From positions 868,001-932,000 of the forward strand of contig CP119317.1 in the NCBI GenBank assembly GCA_029203125.1: DNA of 64,000 nt, given 5' to 3'. This stretch comes from Candidatus Cohnella colombiensis (GTDB taxonomy: Bacteria > Bacillota > Bacilli > Paenibacillales > Paenibacillaceae). Shown in pieces: positions 16,959-25,908 of this stretch. A program made the translations under genes and the position numbers. Below the pieces are notes generated by a model. That model was not told where the DNA came from. It searched no databases and saw only the letters and a program-made list of their open reading frames with translations. Numbering within the stretch: the first letter of the stretch is position 1; each line of letters opens with the position of its first letter.

Positions 16959-17924
16959 GTGATGAATGAAACAACGACGTATTATGCGCCACTTCAGTTC
17001 ATCGCCGATGCATCGGATGAGGGACGTCGTCTTCGTGATGTGCTACGCAAACGGGTCGGAATCTCACGCAAGCTGATGGTAAAGTTAAAGATGTCTGACG
17101 AAGGTTTAACCGTCAATGGAGAGAAAGCAAGGCCATATGACCTTATCACTGCAGGTGATGTAATTGCCTTGCACATGGAAACCGAACAGTCGGAAGACAT
17201 ATTACCGCAGCCTATACCTGTGGATATTGTTTTTGAAGATGAGCATATATTGGTCGTCAATAAACGTGCGGGGATCATTGTGCATCCAACGACTGGACAC
17301 TATACGAACACATTAGCGAATGGCATTGTATATCATTGGCAAGAGCGAGGGGAGCGGGTTCGATTTAGACCTGTTAACCGGCTAGATGAGCATACGTCGG
17401 GGTTAGTGCTCATTGCAAAGCATGTATTTGCTAGTCAGCAATTAGGCGAGCAGATGAAAGCAGGGACGATCGAGAAGCAATATCGCGCTTATGTGTATGG
17501 ACAGCCCCCTGGGCAAAAAGGGGAAGTGAATGCACCGATTGGTAGACAAACAGAAGACCCTCATCGGCGTGTTGTAAGGGAGGATGGTGCGCCTTCTTTG
17601 ACCTATTACGAAGTTGCGGATGTGTATGGACACTATGCTACTTCGCTTGATGTACGTCTTGGGACAGGTAGAACCCATCAAATTCGTGTGCATCTTACTT
17701 CGATCGGCTGTCCGCTTATTGGCGATAGTTACTACTCTTTAGAGAGGTGGAGCGAATCCGAGATTGCTGTGCAGTTCGCCAAAGTTATCGAACGACAAGC
17801 ATTACATGCGGTGCGCTTGGCGTTCGACCATCCCGTGACAGGCGTAAGAATGGAGCATGAGGCGAGCTTGCCAGAAGATTTGCTAAATTTAGAGGCAATG
17901 CTTAGGGAGATCAGGAGTGAATAA
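16959..17924 (+). CDS. RluA family pseudouridine synthase
   Basis: 321 residues. An S4-like N-terminal region (about 20-75, VGISRKLMVKLKMSDEGLTVNG) precedes the catalytic domain with RLDEHTSGLVLIAK, which holds the catalytic Asp, and GRTHQIRVHL. It isomerises uridine in rRNA or tRNA; the exact site cannot be read from the sequence. GTG 16959 or ATG 16962 follow GGAGGA at 16945. Confidence 0.88.
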   Translation: MMNETTTYYAPLQFIADASDEGRRLRDVLRKRVGISRKLMVKLKMSDEGLTVNGEKARPYDLITAGDVIALHMETEQSEDILPQPIPVDIVFEDEHILVVNKRAGIIVHPTTGHYTNTLANGIVYHWQERGERVRFRPVNRLDEHTSGLVLIAKHVFASQQLGEQMKAGTIEKQYRAYVYGQPPGQKGEVNAPIGRQTEDPHRRVVREDGAPSLTYYEVADVYGHYATSLDVRLGTGRTHQIRVHLTSIGCPLIGDSYYSLERWSESEIAVQFAKVIERQALHAVRLAFDHPVTGVRMEHEASLPEDLLNLEAMLREIRSE

Positions 17925-17928
17925 TGCA

Positions 17929-18297
17929 ATGTCTAAAACTTTAAAAGTATATCATTATCCAATATGTAGCACATGTCGGCTTGCGAATAAACAATTGAAA
18001 GAGCAAGGGTACCAACTGGACGATCAAGATATTAAGCAGCAACCGCCGACAGTTGAGGAGCTGCGCAGACTGATTCCGTTAAGCGGTTTACCGATTGCAA
18101 AGTGGTTTAACACATCGGGAGAAGTCTATCGGGAGTTGGGGCTGAAGGATAAGGTGAAGACGATGAGTGAAGATGAGAAAATCAAGCTGCTTTCTGGGCA
18201 TGGTATGCTGATCAAACGCCCAATTGTAACTGATGGAGTGAAAGTTACAGTCGGATATAAAAGTGAAAGATTTGCAGAAGAGTGGCCAGCGCTATGA
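17929..18297 (+). CDS. ArsC/Spx-like family protein
   Basis: 122 residues from ATG 17929, with AGGAG at 17913. Thioredoxin-like ArsC/Spx fold: redox CxxC in YPICSTCRLA near the N-terminus, LRRLIPLSGLPIAKWFNTSG, and the active-site Arg in LIKRPIVTDG. This is the YusI/YffB-like branch with a CxxC, rather than clear Spx (no Spx C-terminal region). The start lies close to the end of the RluA-type gene. Confidence 0.8.
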   Translation: MSKTLKVYHYPICSTCRLANKQLKEQGYQLDDQDIKQQPPTVEELRRLIPLSGLPIAKWFNTSGEVYRELGLKDKVKTMSEDEKIKLLSGHGMLIKRPIVTDGVKVTVGYKSERFAEEWPAL

Positions 18298-19475
18298 AGA
18301 TGATGAAGCTAAAGTCGCAACGCCTTGATCGGCTTGGTTCAGCAATCTTCTCCGAGGTGGCAGGGTGGAAGCGCGAAGCGATGCGCAAAGGACTGGATGT
18401 CATCAGCTTGGACATCGGAAGTCCAGATCAGCCTCCGGTTGAGTCTTTGCGACGGGTGCTTGCAGATGCGGTCATGCAGCCGAATATGTACAGTTATCCA
18501 GGTACAGAAGGCACTTTGCAATTCCGCCAAACAGTAGCCAAGTGGTTTAACCATCGCTTTCAAGTCGAGCTTGATCCTGAACATGAAATATTGGCGCTAA
18601 TGGGGACGCAAGATGGCTTGGGTCATTTGGCATTAGCAATTACAGATCCAGGTGATGCTGCTTTACTGCCTGATCCTGGATATCCTGTATATGGTGCGGG
18701 ACTTGCTGTAGCTGGTGTAGAGGCGATTCCACTTCCGCTATCGGCGGATAACGGATACTTACCTGATTTTGAAGCGATTCCACAAGCGGTTTGGGATCGT
18801 GTGAAGCTGATGATTTTGAATTATCCAAGCAATCCGTTGTCGGTTACTGCTGATTTAGATTTCTTTGAGCAGGCTGTTCATGTGGCACGGCGTCATGGCG
18901 TGTTACTTGTTCACGATAATGCTTATAGCGAGATGGCGTTCGACGGAGTAAAACCACCGAGTGTACTGGAAATTCCGGGTGCATCCGAAGTAGCGATCGA
19001 ATTTCACTCCCTATCGAAGTCGTTTCATCTTGCTGGCACACGAATGGGTTTCGCTGTCGGTAATCGAGATATATTGGCCTCTCTTAGAGCACTCAAAAAC
19101 AACATCGATTTCGGTGTATTTCTAGGCACTCAAACGGTAGCTATAGCTGCACTAGAGATGGATATGAAGCAGTCTCGTCCAGTATCGACGCTATATGAGC
19201 AACGTAGAGACGTGTTCGTAGGCGCACTTAGAGAGCAAGGGTGGGATATACCCCTTCCAGCTGCTACAATGTTCGTATGGGCACCTGTCCCACAGGGCTG
19301 GACTTCAAGATCATTTTCAAATGCACTTTTAATGGCCACTGGGGTTGCATCCATTCCGGGTAATGCGTTCGGAGAGCGTGGAGAAGGCTTCATTCGACTG
19401 GCGCTCGTAGAGGATGAGACAAGGCTTCTTGAAGCGGCAAGGCGAATTGCGCAATTCCTGAACAACAACAATTGA
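18294..19475 (+). CDS. class I aminotransferase, LL-DAP-aminotransferase-like
   Basis: 393 residues. PLP lysine in SLSKSFHLAGTRMGF, LNYPSNPL for the Asn and HDNAYSEM for the Asp/Tyr pair; the N-terminal SYPGTEGTLQFR is typical of the AlaC/DapL-like group. ATG 18294 overlaps the upstream stop as ATGA, pointing to coupled translation; an in-frame GTG at 18282 lacks a site. The substrate is unknown; alanine, methionine or LL-diaminopimelate are possible. Confidence 0.82.
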   Translation: MKMMKLKSQRLDRLGSAIFSEVAGWKREAMRKGLDVISLDIGSPDQPPVESLRRVLADAVMQPNMYSYPGTEGTLQFRQTVAKWFNHRFQVELDPEHEILALMGTQDGLGHLALAITDPGDAALLPDPGYPVYGAGLAVAGVEAIPLPLSADNGYLPDFEAIPQAVWDRVKLMILNYPSNPLSVTADLDFFEQAVHVARRHGVLLVHDNAYSEMAFDGVKPPSVLEIPGASEVAIEFHSLSKSFHLAGTRMGFAVGNRDILASLRALKNNIDFGVFLGTQTVAIAALEMDMKQSRPVSTLYEQRRDVFVGALREQGWDIPLPAATMFVWAPVPQGWTSRSFSNALLMATGVASIPGNAFGERGEGFIRLALVEDETRLLEAARRIAQFLNNNN

Positions 19476-19490
19476 ATTGGAGGGAGTCCA

Positions 19491-20369
19491 ATGACTGATC
19501 ATCATCAAAAAGTGCTACTCGTGGACGGTATGGCGTTACTGTTCCGTGCGTTCTATGCAACATCGTATACAGGCTATATCCGTAAGACGAGTGCAGGTTT
19601 ACCCACGAATGCGATTCATGGCTTTATTCAATATTTTTTCGATGCGATCAAAACATTCGACCCAACGCACGTCGTGTGCTGCTGGGATATGGGAAGCAAA
19701 ACCTTTCGAACAGAGCAATTTCCGGATTACAAGGGAAATCGTGGCGAGCCACCTGCTGAGCTCATTCCGCAATTTGATCTCGTTAAAGAAGTCGTGGCTG
19801 ATATGGGCATTTTAAATGTCGGTATTATTGGGTTCGAAGCAGATGACTGTATGGGAACGTTGGCTAATCAATTAAGTGAACATGCTGAGGTGTATATTCT
19901 GACAGGTGACCATGACATGCTGCAGCTTGTAAATGAGCAAGTCAAAGTCGTCATAATGAAAAAAGGTAAATTGAATTATGCAGTATATGATCCGGAAAGC
20001 TTGCTCGCAGAAAGACAGATCACCCCTCGGCAAGTTATCGATTTGAAAGGTTTTATGGGCGATACGAGCGACAACTATCCAGGGGTAAAAGGGATTGGTG
20101 AAAAGACGGCACTTAAATTACTATTGGATTATGAATCGATCGAGGGCGTGCTAGAAAATTTGGACAAGCTGCCGAAAGGCGTTCGCAGTAAAATTGAATC
20201 CGATTTAGACATGCTCCATCTATCAAGAAGTTTAGCGACCATTCGACTCGATGTTCCGATTCAATGTGAGCTAGAACATTGCCGATTTGTAGTGACGAAG
20301 GATGCTGCGGTTCGCAAGTTCGAAGAGCTTGAGCTGGGCGGTCTTGTAAAATTACTCGAAATTTCATGA
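19491..20369 (+). CDS. 5'-3' exonuclease (PolI N-terminal type, YpcP-like)
   Basis: 292 residues. Flap-endonuclease/PIN-like core: LLVDGMALLFRAFYA at the N-terminus, GFEADDCMGTLA and LTGDHDMLQL carrying the metal-binding acidic residues, and the helix-hairpin-helix GDTSDNYPGVKGIGEKTALKLL. It matches the exonuclease domain of DNA polymerase I without polymerase, as in B. subtilis YpcP, which removes RNA primers. GGAGGGAG precedes the ATG. Confidence 0.9.
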   Translation: MTDHHQKVLLVDGMALLFRAFYATSYTGYIRKTSAGLPTNAIHGFIQYFFDAIKTFDPTHVVCCWDMGSKTFRTEQFPDYKGNRGEPPAELIPQFDLVKEVVADMGILNVGIIGFEADDCMGTLANQLSEHAEVYILTGDHDMLQLVNEQVKVVIMKKGKLNYAVYDPESLLAERQITPRQVIDLKGFMGDTSDNYPGVKGIGEKTALKLLLDYESIEGVLENLDKLPKGVRSKIESDLDMLHLSRSLATIRLDVPIQCELEHCRFVVTKDAAVRKFEELELGGLVKLLEIS

Positions 20370-20429
20370 AATCTACAACAAGGACGCCGAAGTCGTTTTT
20401 GCTTATTCGGAATAGAAAGGTTGTTATTT

Positions 20430-21830
20430 ATGTCATTCAATCGCAGTCGTCGATTTATTGCAACATTCCTTACGGTAATGCTGTCTGCAAGTCTAATTCT
20501 TACTTCGGTGTACGCGGATGAACCATCGACAGAGTCAGTAGCAGAGCCTACGCCACCACCGCCATTCTCGTGTCCGACAGCTCCAATCAGAATACCACTT
20601 AACAATAAGTTGGATGTTGCAACGGTTATCAAACCACAACAAACGACTTCATATGCAGTGAGCAATACGAAGGTCGCTAGCGTAACGCTAGACGGTTTAG
20701 TCATTCCCATATCGAAGGGGACGTCGTATGTAACGGCGAGAGCAGTGAACGATATGAGTCAAGCAGGTAGCAAAGCAGCAACATGTAAGGTTACGATTAA
20801 AGTGTTAGATCCAGTGAAGCCTAAGCTCACATTCACCCCGAAGTCGGAAGTGCGTAAAGTTAAGGTTGGGAGTAAGTCGTTTTCTGTACAAACCTTACTG
20901 TTTCCGAAGGGGATGCCCGTGCAAATAGGATTGGCGAACAATGTGGTCGGTCAGGTGGAATCAATCAAGACGATGGCGGAGCGTTACAAAGCAGACTATG
21001 CAGTGAACGGAACCTATTTTGAAGCTTACGGCGGCATTCCAGAGCCATGGAACACCTTGATCGCTGACGGGCAAGTTGTACACTTAGGCACAGTAGGCAC
21101 GACGATCGGATTTGCGGCTGATGGTACAGCGAAGATGGATAGCTTAAGATTGAAAATCGAAGGCGGACTAAACGGCTCCTATCAATATCCGAACAACTGG
21201 TATGCAACATTTGTCAATCGTACCCCTTCTGAGGAAGGGAGTTCATCGATTTTATTTACTTCCGCTCGAGGCAGTCATATTGGCTTTAATTACGGTATGG
21301 CGATCGTTGTTAAGGGAGGTAAAGTCACAAAGATTGCGTACAATGAAAACGTTGCGATTCCCCGTGAAGGCTTTGTCCTCGTATTGACAGGGGTGGAGCA
21401 ACAAAATTTAGGGCGAAAGTTTAAGGTAGGGGATCAAGCACATTTTCGCGTAAAACATAAAGATATGGACGGCAACGAACTCGACTGGAGCGATGTGGTT
21501 ACGGCTGTTGGTGCGGGTCCGAGAGTGTTGAAGGATGGAAAAGTGGCGATTGATGCTGAAAAGGAAGGGTTTACGCAAGCGAAAATAAAAACGGAATCTG
21601 CTGCACGTAGTGGGATTGGAATTAAGCAAGATGGAAGCATTGTCGTCATCACTGTGGGGAGTGCGACGATTATGGAGTTAGGGGAAATTTTACGTTCGCT
21701 TGGAGCTGTACAAGGGATGAACTTAGATGGCGGAGGATCATCCGGTTTGTATGCACAAGGAAAATTGCTGACAACTCCAGGAAGGCTTATCAGCAACGCC
21801 TTGATCTTCGGGACAAAGCTCAGTTATTAA
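20430..21830 (+). CDS. secreted phosphodiester glycosidase family (NAGPA) protein
   Basis: 466 residues from ATG 20430 (GAAAGG 9 nt upstream). A signal peptide or N-terminal anchor (FIATFLTVMLSASLILTSVYA) precedes an Ig-like segment (about 45-125), then the NAGPA domain from about 135 to the end, with ADYAVNGTYFE, and the signature LDGGGSSGLY near the C-terminus. In this family the domain cleaves phosphodiester-linked sugars, including wall teichoic-acid-related substrates; the substrate here is unknown. Its stop overlaps the convergent DUF3055 stop. Confidence 0.85.
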   Translation: MSFNRSRRFIATFLTVMLSASLILTSVYADEPSTESVAEPTPPPPFSCPTAPIRIPLNNKLDVATVIKPQQTTSYAVSNTKVASVTLDGLVIPISKGTSYVTARAVNDMSQAGSKAATCKVTIKVLDPVKPKLTFTPKSEVRKVKVGSKSFSVQTLLFPKGMPVQIGLANNVVGQVESIKTMAERYKADYAVNGTYFEAYGGIPEPWNTLIADGQVVHLGTVGTTIGFAADGTAKMDSLRLKIEGGLNGSYQYPNNWYATFVNRTPSEEGSSSILFTSARGSHIGFNYGMAIVVKGGKVTKIAYNENVAIPREGFVLVLTGVEQQNLGRKFKVGDQAHFRVKHKDMDGNELDWSDVVTAVGAGPRVLKDGKVAIDAEKEGFTQAKIKTESAARSGIGIKQDGSIVVITVGSATIMELGEILRSLGAVQGMNLDGGGSSGLYAQGKLLTTPGRLISNALIFGTKLSY

Positions 21831-22117
21831 TCCGTGAACTGAACTTCGCCTAATACAAGTGTAAGAAACTGTGCAAGCTCTGCAGCTTCTTCCTCATTAA
21901 TCCGAAACACAGATTCGAGTACGCCTTCTTCCTCAAGGTCGTCAGGACCGAGAATGGCGCTACGACCGAATTGCAAGTCCGTCACGAGCTTCTTGCCATA
22001 GAATCGATTGGTTGTAAGGATCGCAAGATCGAATCTCTTGAGACTAGGCGTAACTAATGTTACAAATCGTGTAGATGTTTGTTCGGTGGAATCCGATAAG
22101 TAATCGAAATCTTTCAT
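21827..22117 (-). CDS. DUF3055 family protein (SAV0927-like)
   Basis: 96 residues from the ATG at 22117, preceded on its strand by AAGGAGG. Matches the DUF3055 pattern: LSDSTEQTSTRFVTLVT, RFDLAIL, FGRSAILGPDDLEEEG and a C-terminal EEAAELAQFL. Earlier in-frame ATGs up to 22168 lack a ribosome binding site. Soluble, function unknown, widespread in Bacillales. Confidence 0.85.
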   Translation of the reverse strand: MKDFDYLSDSTEQTSTRFVTLVTPSLKRFDLAILTTNRFYGKKLVTDLQFGRSAILGPDDLEEEGVLESVFRINEEEAAELAQFLTLVLGEVQFTD

Positions 22118-22227
22118 GCAATGTCCTCCTTGAAAATATGCTTTCACCATTATAATGGATGACAGCACTATTGCCTAATTTACATTATTTTGCTATTCTA
22201 AAGATGTTCTTGTTTGCTTGATGAAGG

Positions 22228-22268
22228 AAGCACCTCATCGCCAATTGGCGGGAGGTGCTTTTATTGTG
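22228..22268 (+). terminator. hairpin upstream of the HRDC gene, terminator-like
   Basis: AAGCACCTC / GGAGGTGCTT outer stem with an inner CGCCAATTGGCG palindrome, followed by TTATTG. It lies about 70 bp before the HRDC gene, with no plus-strand gene immediately upstream, so it might be an attenuator in that gene's leader. A weak promoter (TTGCCT 22171, TATTCT 22194, 17-bp spacer) would place it inside the transcript. Confidence 0.6.
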
Positions 22269-22336
22269 TTATCCGCCCGTGGTGCGCAGCTCGAACACTA
22301 AATCAAGCCGTGTATACGGCTACGGGAGGAATGAAG

Positions 22337-23335
22337 ATGCAGGTTGTATTTCTGAATCAATTTGACCGGATTGTAGGGCAAGGAGAAGACCGTGCGCAAG
22401 TATTTATCGGTGAGGAGCAGGGCGTATGGAGCGCTGGCTGGCGCTCTATTCAACCAACAGCAGCCGAGCAGGAAGATTTATGGTATGAGGGAATGAGCTG
22501 GGAAGAGCTACTCGCTGCGTTTAGACATGGTGTCGCTTGCAAGCTAAGTCAAGGATTTCGACCGATGCTCGACGGTATGCTAGAAGAGGCACCGCTTTGG
22601 GAGCGTAGACCAAGCGCGCTCACATTGCTTCAGTGCTATGCAGATATGCAGGATGCCACAGAGACGGGAAACAAGCTGCGGATCTGGAGGAGGGCGAGGG
22701 CAACAGAGGAGAAGAAGTCAGCTTATTTGATCGCAACAAACAGAGAATTGCAAATGCTTGCTGTCTATTTGCCACAATCGCTTGAGGAGCTTATTCAAAT
22801 TCCTGGCTATGGTCAAGTAAAGCTTGAACGGTATGGAAAGGAGCTGGTTGAGCTGTTGAAAGACATACCCCGTAAGCATACTTTCCCATTGCTGACTTGG
22901 GTATCCAAAGAAGTTACGGAAGAGCAACGTTCATCCTGGATCTTCAAGCAGAAGGAAGAAAAATATTCGAAGGTGCTTGCATCTGTTAGAGAGAAGCGTA
23001 CATTACTGCTCGGTATTCGTGAAGGGCGTACCTTAACAGATTTGGAAAACTTGCTGCAATGTACTCGTCGACAACTGCTTGAGCGAATTGAGCAATTAGA
23101 TGAGGAAGGGTATGATGTACAGCGTGTCGTTGAACAGGAACTGGCAACGCTGCCGGATGAGGAGTGCGAACAAATTGAAACCGCAATGAAGGAATTGGGG
23201 GATCAATATTTGAAGCCACTCATGCATAAAGTATATGGTGATATACAGGCGAATGCTAAAGATACGGAAGGGAAATATGAGAAGCTTAGAATGATGCGGC
23301 TACGCTATCGCAAATTAAGCAGATCAGCGATTTAG
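22337..23335 (+). CDS. HRDC domain-containing protein
   Basis: 332 residues from ATG 22337 with GGGAGGA 6 nt upstream. Residues about 111-178 form an HRDC domain (RRARATEEKKSAYLIATNRE, IQIPGYGQVKLERYGKELV) as in RecQ/RNase D proteins. A helical C-terminal part (RTLTDLENLLQCTRRQLLERIEQL) resembles the HTH_40 segment of RecQ relatives. No helicase motor is present. Probably nucleic-acid binding; function unknown. Confidence 0.8.
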   Translation: MQVVFLNQFDRIVGQGEDRAQVFIGEEQGVWSAGWRSIQPTAAEQEDLWYEGMSWEELLAAFRHGVACKLSQGFRPMLDGMLEEAPLWERRPSALTLLQCYADMQDATETGNKLRIWRRARATEEKKSAYLIATNRELQMLAVYLPQSLEELIQIPGYGQVKLERYGKELVELLKDIPRKHTFPLLTWVSKEVTEEQRSSWIFKQKEEKYSKVLASVREKRTLLLGIREGRTLTDLENLLQCTRRQLLERIEQLDEEGYDVQRVVEQELATLPDEECEQIETAMKELGDQYLKPLMHKVYGDIQANAKDTEGKYEKLRMMRLRYRKLSRSAI

Positions 23336-23348
23336 TATACAACGAGCA

Positions 23349-23390
23349 AGAGGTAATCGCAGCCCAATGGGGATGCGATTACCTCTTGTT
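23349..23390. terminator. bidirectional terminator between HRDC gene and corA
   Basis: AAGAGGTAATCGCA / TGCGATTACCTCTT perfect 14-bp stem between convergent genes, T-rich on the right. Confidence 0.88.
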
Positions 23391-23413
23391 TCTCATCTGA
23401 TCGTCTTCTATTT

Positions 23414-24349
23414 TCATAACCAATCCTTCTTACGGAATAGGTAGAACATCCCGATTCCAATTAGACCCATAAGTCCCAAAAGGATGACTGAGCCATAATG
23501 ATAATGCATTCCAGGGATAAAATCGAAGTTCATTCCATAAACGCCTGTAATAAATGTTAAGGGCATGAAAATCGTTGTTAATGCTGTAAATACACGCATG
23601 ATTTCGTTAGCTCGGTTAGCAAGACTCGATTGATAAGCTTCTCGTAAGTTACCCATGAGATCGCGATAAGTCTCGAATGTTTCATTGATTTTTACTGCGT
23701 TCTCATGAATATCTCCGAAGTATTTCTGAAGTTTATCATCGATGAGACGTAAATCCTTCTTATTCAACGTAGCGAGCAATTCGCGCTGTGGACCGAGTGC
23801 TTTTTTCAACCATAAGATTTCGCTTCGAAGTCCAATAATTTCAGTAAGATGTGATTTCTTCGTATGCATCAGAATATCTTCTTCGAGGCTTTCAATACGT
23901 GCTTCGATCCGGTCGGCTACCGAGAAGTAGTTATCGACTACGATATCGACAAGATGGTATAAGAAGCTGTCTGGTTGACTAACCTCTTGTTCCCACAGTA
24001 CAGGCTTTACACTGCGCAACTCATTGATCTTCTGTCTTGTTACTGTGATCAAGTAATGAGGACCAAGGAAAATGTTGAGTGCGCGCAAGAAAATTTCTTC
24101 ATCATCAAATCGAATGCTGTTAATAACTAAGAAATATTGATTCTCATAAATTTCAAGCTTTGGACGCTGCTCATCTTCTGTTAAGCAGTCTTCTACTGCG
24201 AGGTCGTGCAGTCCGAATAAGGGCTGGAGAATAATAAGATCATCAATGTCCGCATCAATCCAGTAGAAACCATGGGTAGGTGCGAGAAGTGTATCGTTAA
24301 TATTATCAATTGTGGTGAATATTCCGTCGTGTACCAAGCGGATTTTCAT
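23414..24349 (-). CDS. corA: CorA-type magnesium/divalent cation transporter
   Basis: 311 residues. A long cytoplasmic N-terminal domain precedes two C-terminal membrane helices; the signature GMN is in TGVYGMNFDF at the end of TM1 (ALTTIFMPLTFITGVYGMN), and TM2 is VILLGLMGLIGIGMFYLF followed by basic RKKDWL. The strand's GGAGAGAACC lies before the ATG. Pentameric Mg2+ channel by family; Co2+ or Ni2+ transport cannot be excluded. Confidence 0.9.
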   Translation of the reverse strand: MKIRLVHDGIFTTIDNINDTLLAPTHGFYWIDADIDDLIILQPLFGLHDLAVEDCLTEDEQRPKLEIYENQYFLVINSIRFDDEEIFLRALNIFLGPHYLITVTRQKINELRSVKPVLWEQEVSQPDSFLYHLVDIVVDNYFSVADRIEARIESLEEDILMHTKKSHLTEIIGLRSEILWLKKALGPQRELLATLNKKDLRLIDDKLQKYFGDIHENAVKINETFETYRDLMGNLREAYQSSLANRANEIMRVFTALTTIFMPLTFITGVYGMNFDFIPGMHYHYGSVILLGLMGLIGIGMFYLFRKKDWL

Positions 24350-24375
24350 GAGGTTCTCTCCTTTGCATGTTTACT

Positions 24376-24516
24376 TCAACACATGCAGGATGAATCTCCA
24401 ATGAGAAGAAGGGTGGACTTAGCCGAAGTCGGACAAGAACAGCACTTCTCACAGGAAATAAACCCTGCGCGCTTTAAGCGGTAATTACGATTAGGCCCAG
24501 GCTTATCGCCGTCCAT
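24376..24516 (-). CDS. possible 46-residue Cys-rich peptide
   Basis: The minus-strand ATG at 24516 is preceded by AGAGGGGGGAG about 7 nt upstream and opens a 46-codon frame with six cysteines, including CEKCCSC and a terminal CMC. It ends 26 bp before corA, on the same strand. The good ribosome binding site is the main support; no family is recognised, and the frame extends further upstream without a site. Confidence 0.35.
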   Translation of the reverse strand: MDGDKPGPNRNYRLKRAGFISCEKCCSCPTSAKSTLLLIGDSSCMC

Positions 24517-24648
24517 GTACGACTCCCCCCTCTTTAATCCCGAATAACATAAAGTAAAGATGCCACTGTTGACTTGATTAGTATAATCCTCACTCCCTAT
24601 TCCTATCAAGGAGAAAATGTGACAAGCGTCGATTTGCTTGACAGTGTA

Positions 24649-24677
24649 TTGACTGACTCTGAAATTTGGGGTACAGT
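24649..24677 (+). promoter_or_regulatory. promoter of the methionine operon
   Basis: TTGACT at 24649 and TACAGT at 24672 with a 17-bp spacer, about 40 bp upstream of the SAM riboswitch. Confidence 0.6.
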
Positions 24678-24714
24678 AAGGGTAGTTTTATCTACAATTA
24701 AATAAGGTATTGCC

Positions 24715-24878
24715 ATCTTATCAAGAGCAGGCGGAGGGACTAGCCCTATGAAGCCCGGCAACCGGCGTCAATTATGTCGTACGGTGCTAAATCTTGCGGA
24801 AACAGTCGATGTTTCTGACAGATGAGAGGGGCGCGCGTTATTCATTACACGACCCTATCTCATTTGGGGTCGTTTTTT
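24715..24878 (+). promoter_or_regulatory. SAM-I (S-box) riboswitch
   Basis: Classic S-box core: TATCAAGAGCAGGCGGAGGG, TAGCCCTATGAAGCCCGGCAACC, then TGGTGCTAAATC-like (CGGTGCTAAATCTTGC) and GACAGATGAGAG. It is followed by the terminator ACGACCC / GGGTCGTTTTTTT ending at 24878. SAM binding stops transcription of the downstream metA-metI-patB genes when methionine is plentiful. Confidence 0.95.
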
Positions 24879-24946
24879 TCGATCTATATATGCTACAACC
24901 GTGGTGCGCAGTATGCATTCATGGATAGAAGTGAGGAGGAAATTGT

Positions 24947-25888
24947 ATGCCAATCAAAGTGCCAGATAACTTGCCAGCGAAAGAAGTATTAACTGAGGAA
25001 AATATATTCGTGATGGATGAAAGCGTAGCTTATCATCAGGATATTCGACCGCTGCGCATTGCGATCTTAAATTTAATGCCTACGAAGGAAACGACCGAGA
25101 CACAATTGTTGCGCTTGCTTGGGAATACGCCATTGCAAGTAGAAGCCGTACTTCTTCATCCAAAGACGCATACATCTAAAAATACATCTTCTGAGCATTT
25201 GAATAGCTTTTATCAAACGTTCGATCAAATATCAAAGCATAAATTCGATGGTTTTATTATTACAGGTGCTCCTGTTGAGCTATTACCCTATGAGGAAGTT
25301 AATTATTGGGATGAGCTCAAAGAAATTATGGATTGGACAGTTCATAATGTGACTTCAACTTTCCATATATGTTGGGGCGCTCAAGCAGGGTTGTATCACC
25401 ATTTCGGTGTGCCTAAGCACGTACTCGACGAAAAAGTATTTGGTGTGTTCCCACACGGGATAACGACTCAGAATACGAAGCTGCTCAGAGGGTTTGATGA
25501 TCGCTTTTACGTTCCGCAATCCAGACATACGGAAGTTCGTCGCAAGGATTTGGAAAATGTGCCGGGTTTAGAGATTTTGTCCGAATCTGCGGATTCAGGT
25601 GTCTATATTGCTGCAACGACTGACGGCAAACAAATTTTTGTCACTGGTCACTCCGAATATGATACGAACACACTGAAATGGGAGTATGATCGCGATAAAG
25701 CAAAGGGATTGCGCATTAATGTGCCACAGAATTATTACCCGAATGACAACCCAGCACTGCCACCCGTTCCAACATGGCGAGCTCATGCAAGCTTACTCTT
25801 TTCAAATTGGTTAAATTACTACGTGTACCAAGCTACACCTTACGATCTCGGATCTGTGGATGCACAATACTCGAATTACTCAATTTAA
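24947..25888 (+). CDS. metA: homoserine O-acyltransferase MetA, acetyl type
   Basis: 313 residues, full length. Activates homoserine for methionine synthesis. Catalytic Cys in HICWGAQAG, His/Glu in TGHSEYD. Residue 111, which decides acyl specificity in this family, is Glu (TGAPVELL, codon at 25277), as in the characterised acetyl-CoA-using Bacillus enzyme rather than Gly as in the E. coli succinyl enzyme. So the product is predicted to be O-acetylhomoserine. GAGGAGG precedes the ATG. First gene after the S-box. Confidence 0.93.
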   Translation: MPIKVPDNLPAKEVLTEENIFVMDESVAYHQDIRPLRIAILNLMPTKETTETQLLRLLGNTPLQVEAVLLHPKTHTSKNTSSEHLNSFYQTFDQISKHKFDGFIITGAPVELLPYEEVNYWDELKEIMDWTVHNVTSTFHICWGAQAGLYHHFGVPKHVLDEKVFGVFPHGITTQNTKLLRGFDDRFYVPQSRHTEVRRKDLENVPGLEILSESADSGVYIAATTDGKQIFVTGHSEYDTNTLKWEYDRDKAKGLRINVPQNYYPNDNPALPPVPTWRAHASLLFSNWLNYYVYQATPYDLGSVDAQYSNYSI

Positions 25889-25908
25889 TCAGGGGGTATA
25901 TTAAGTAG

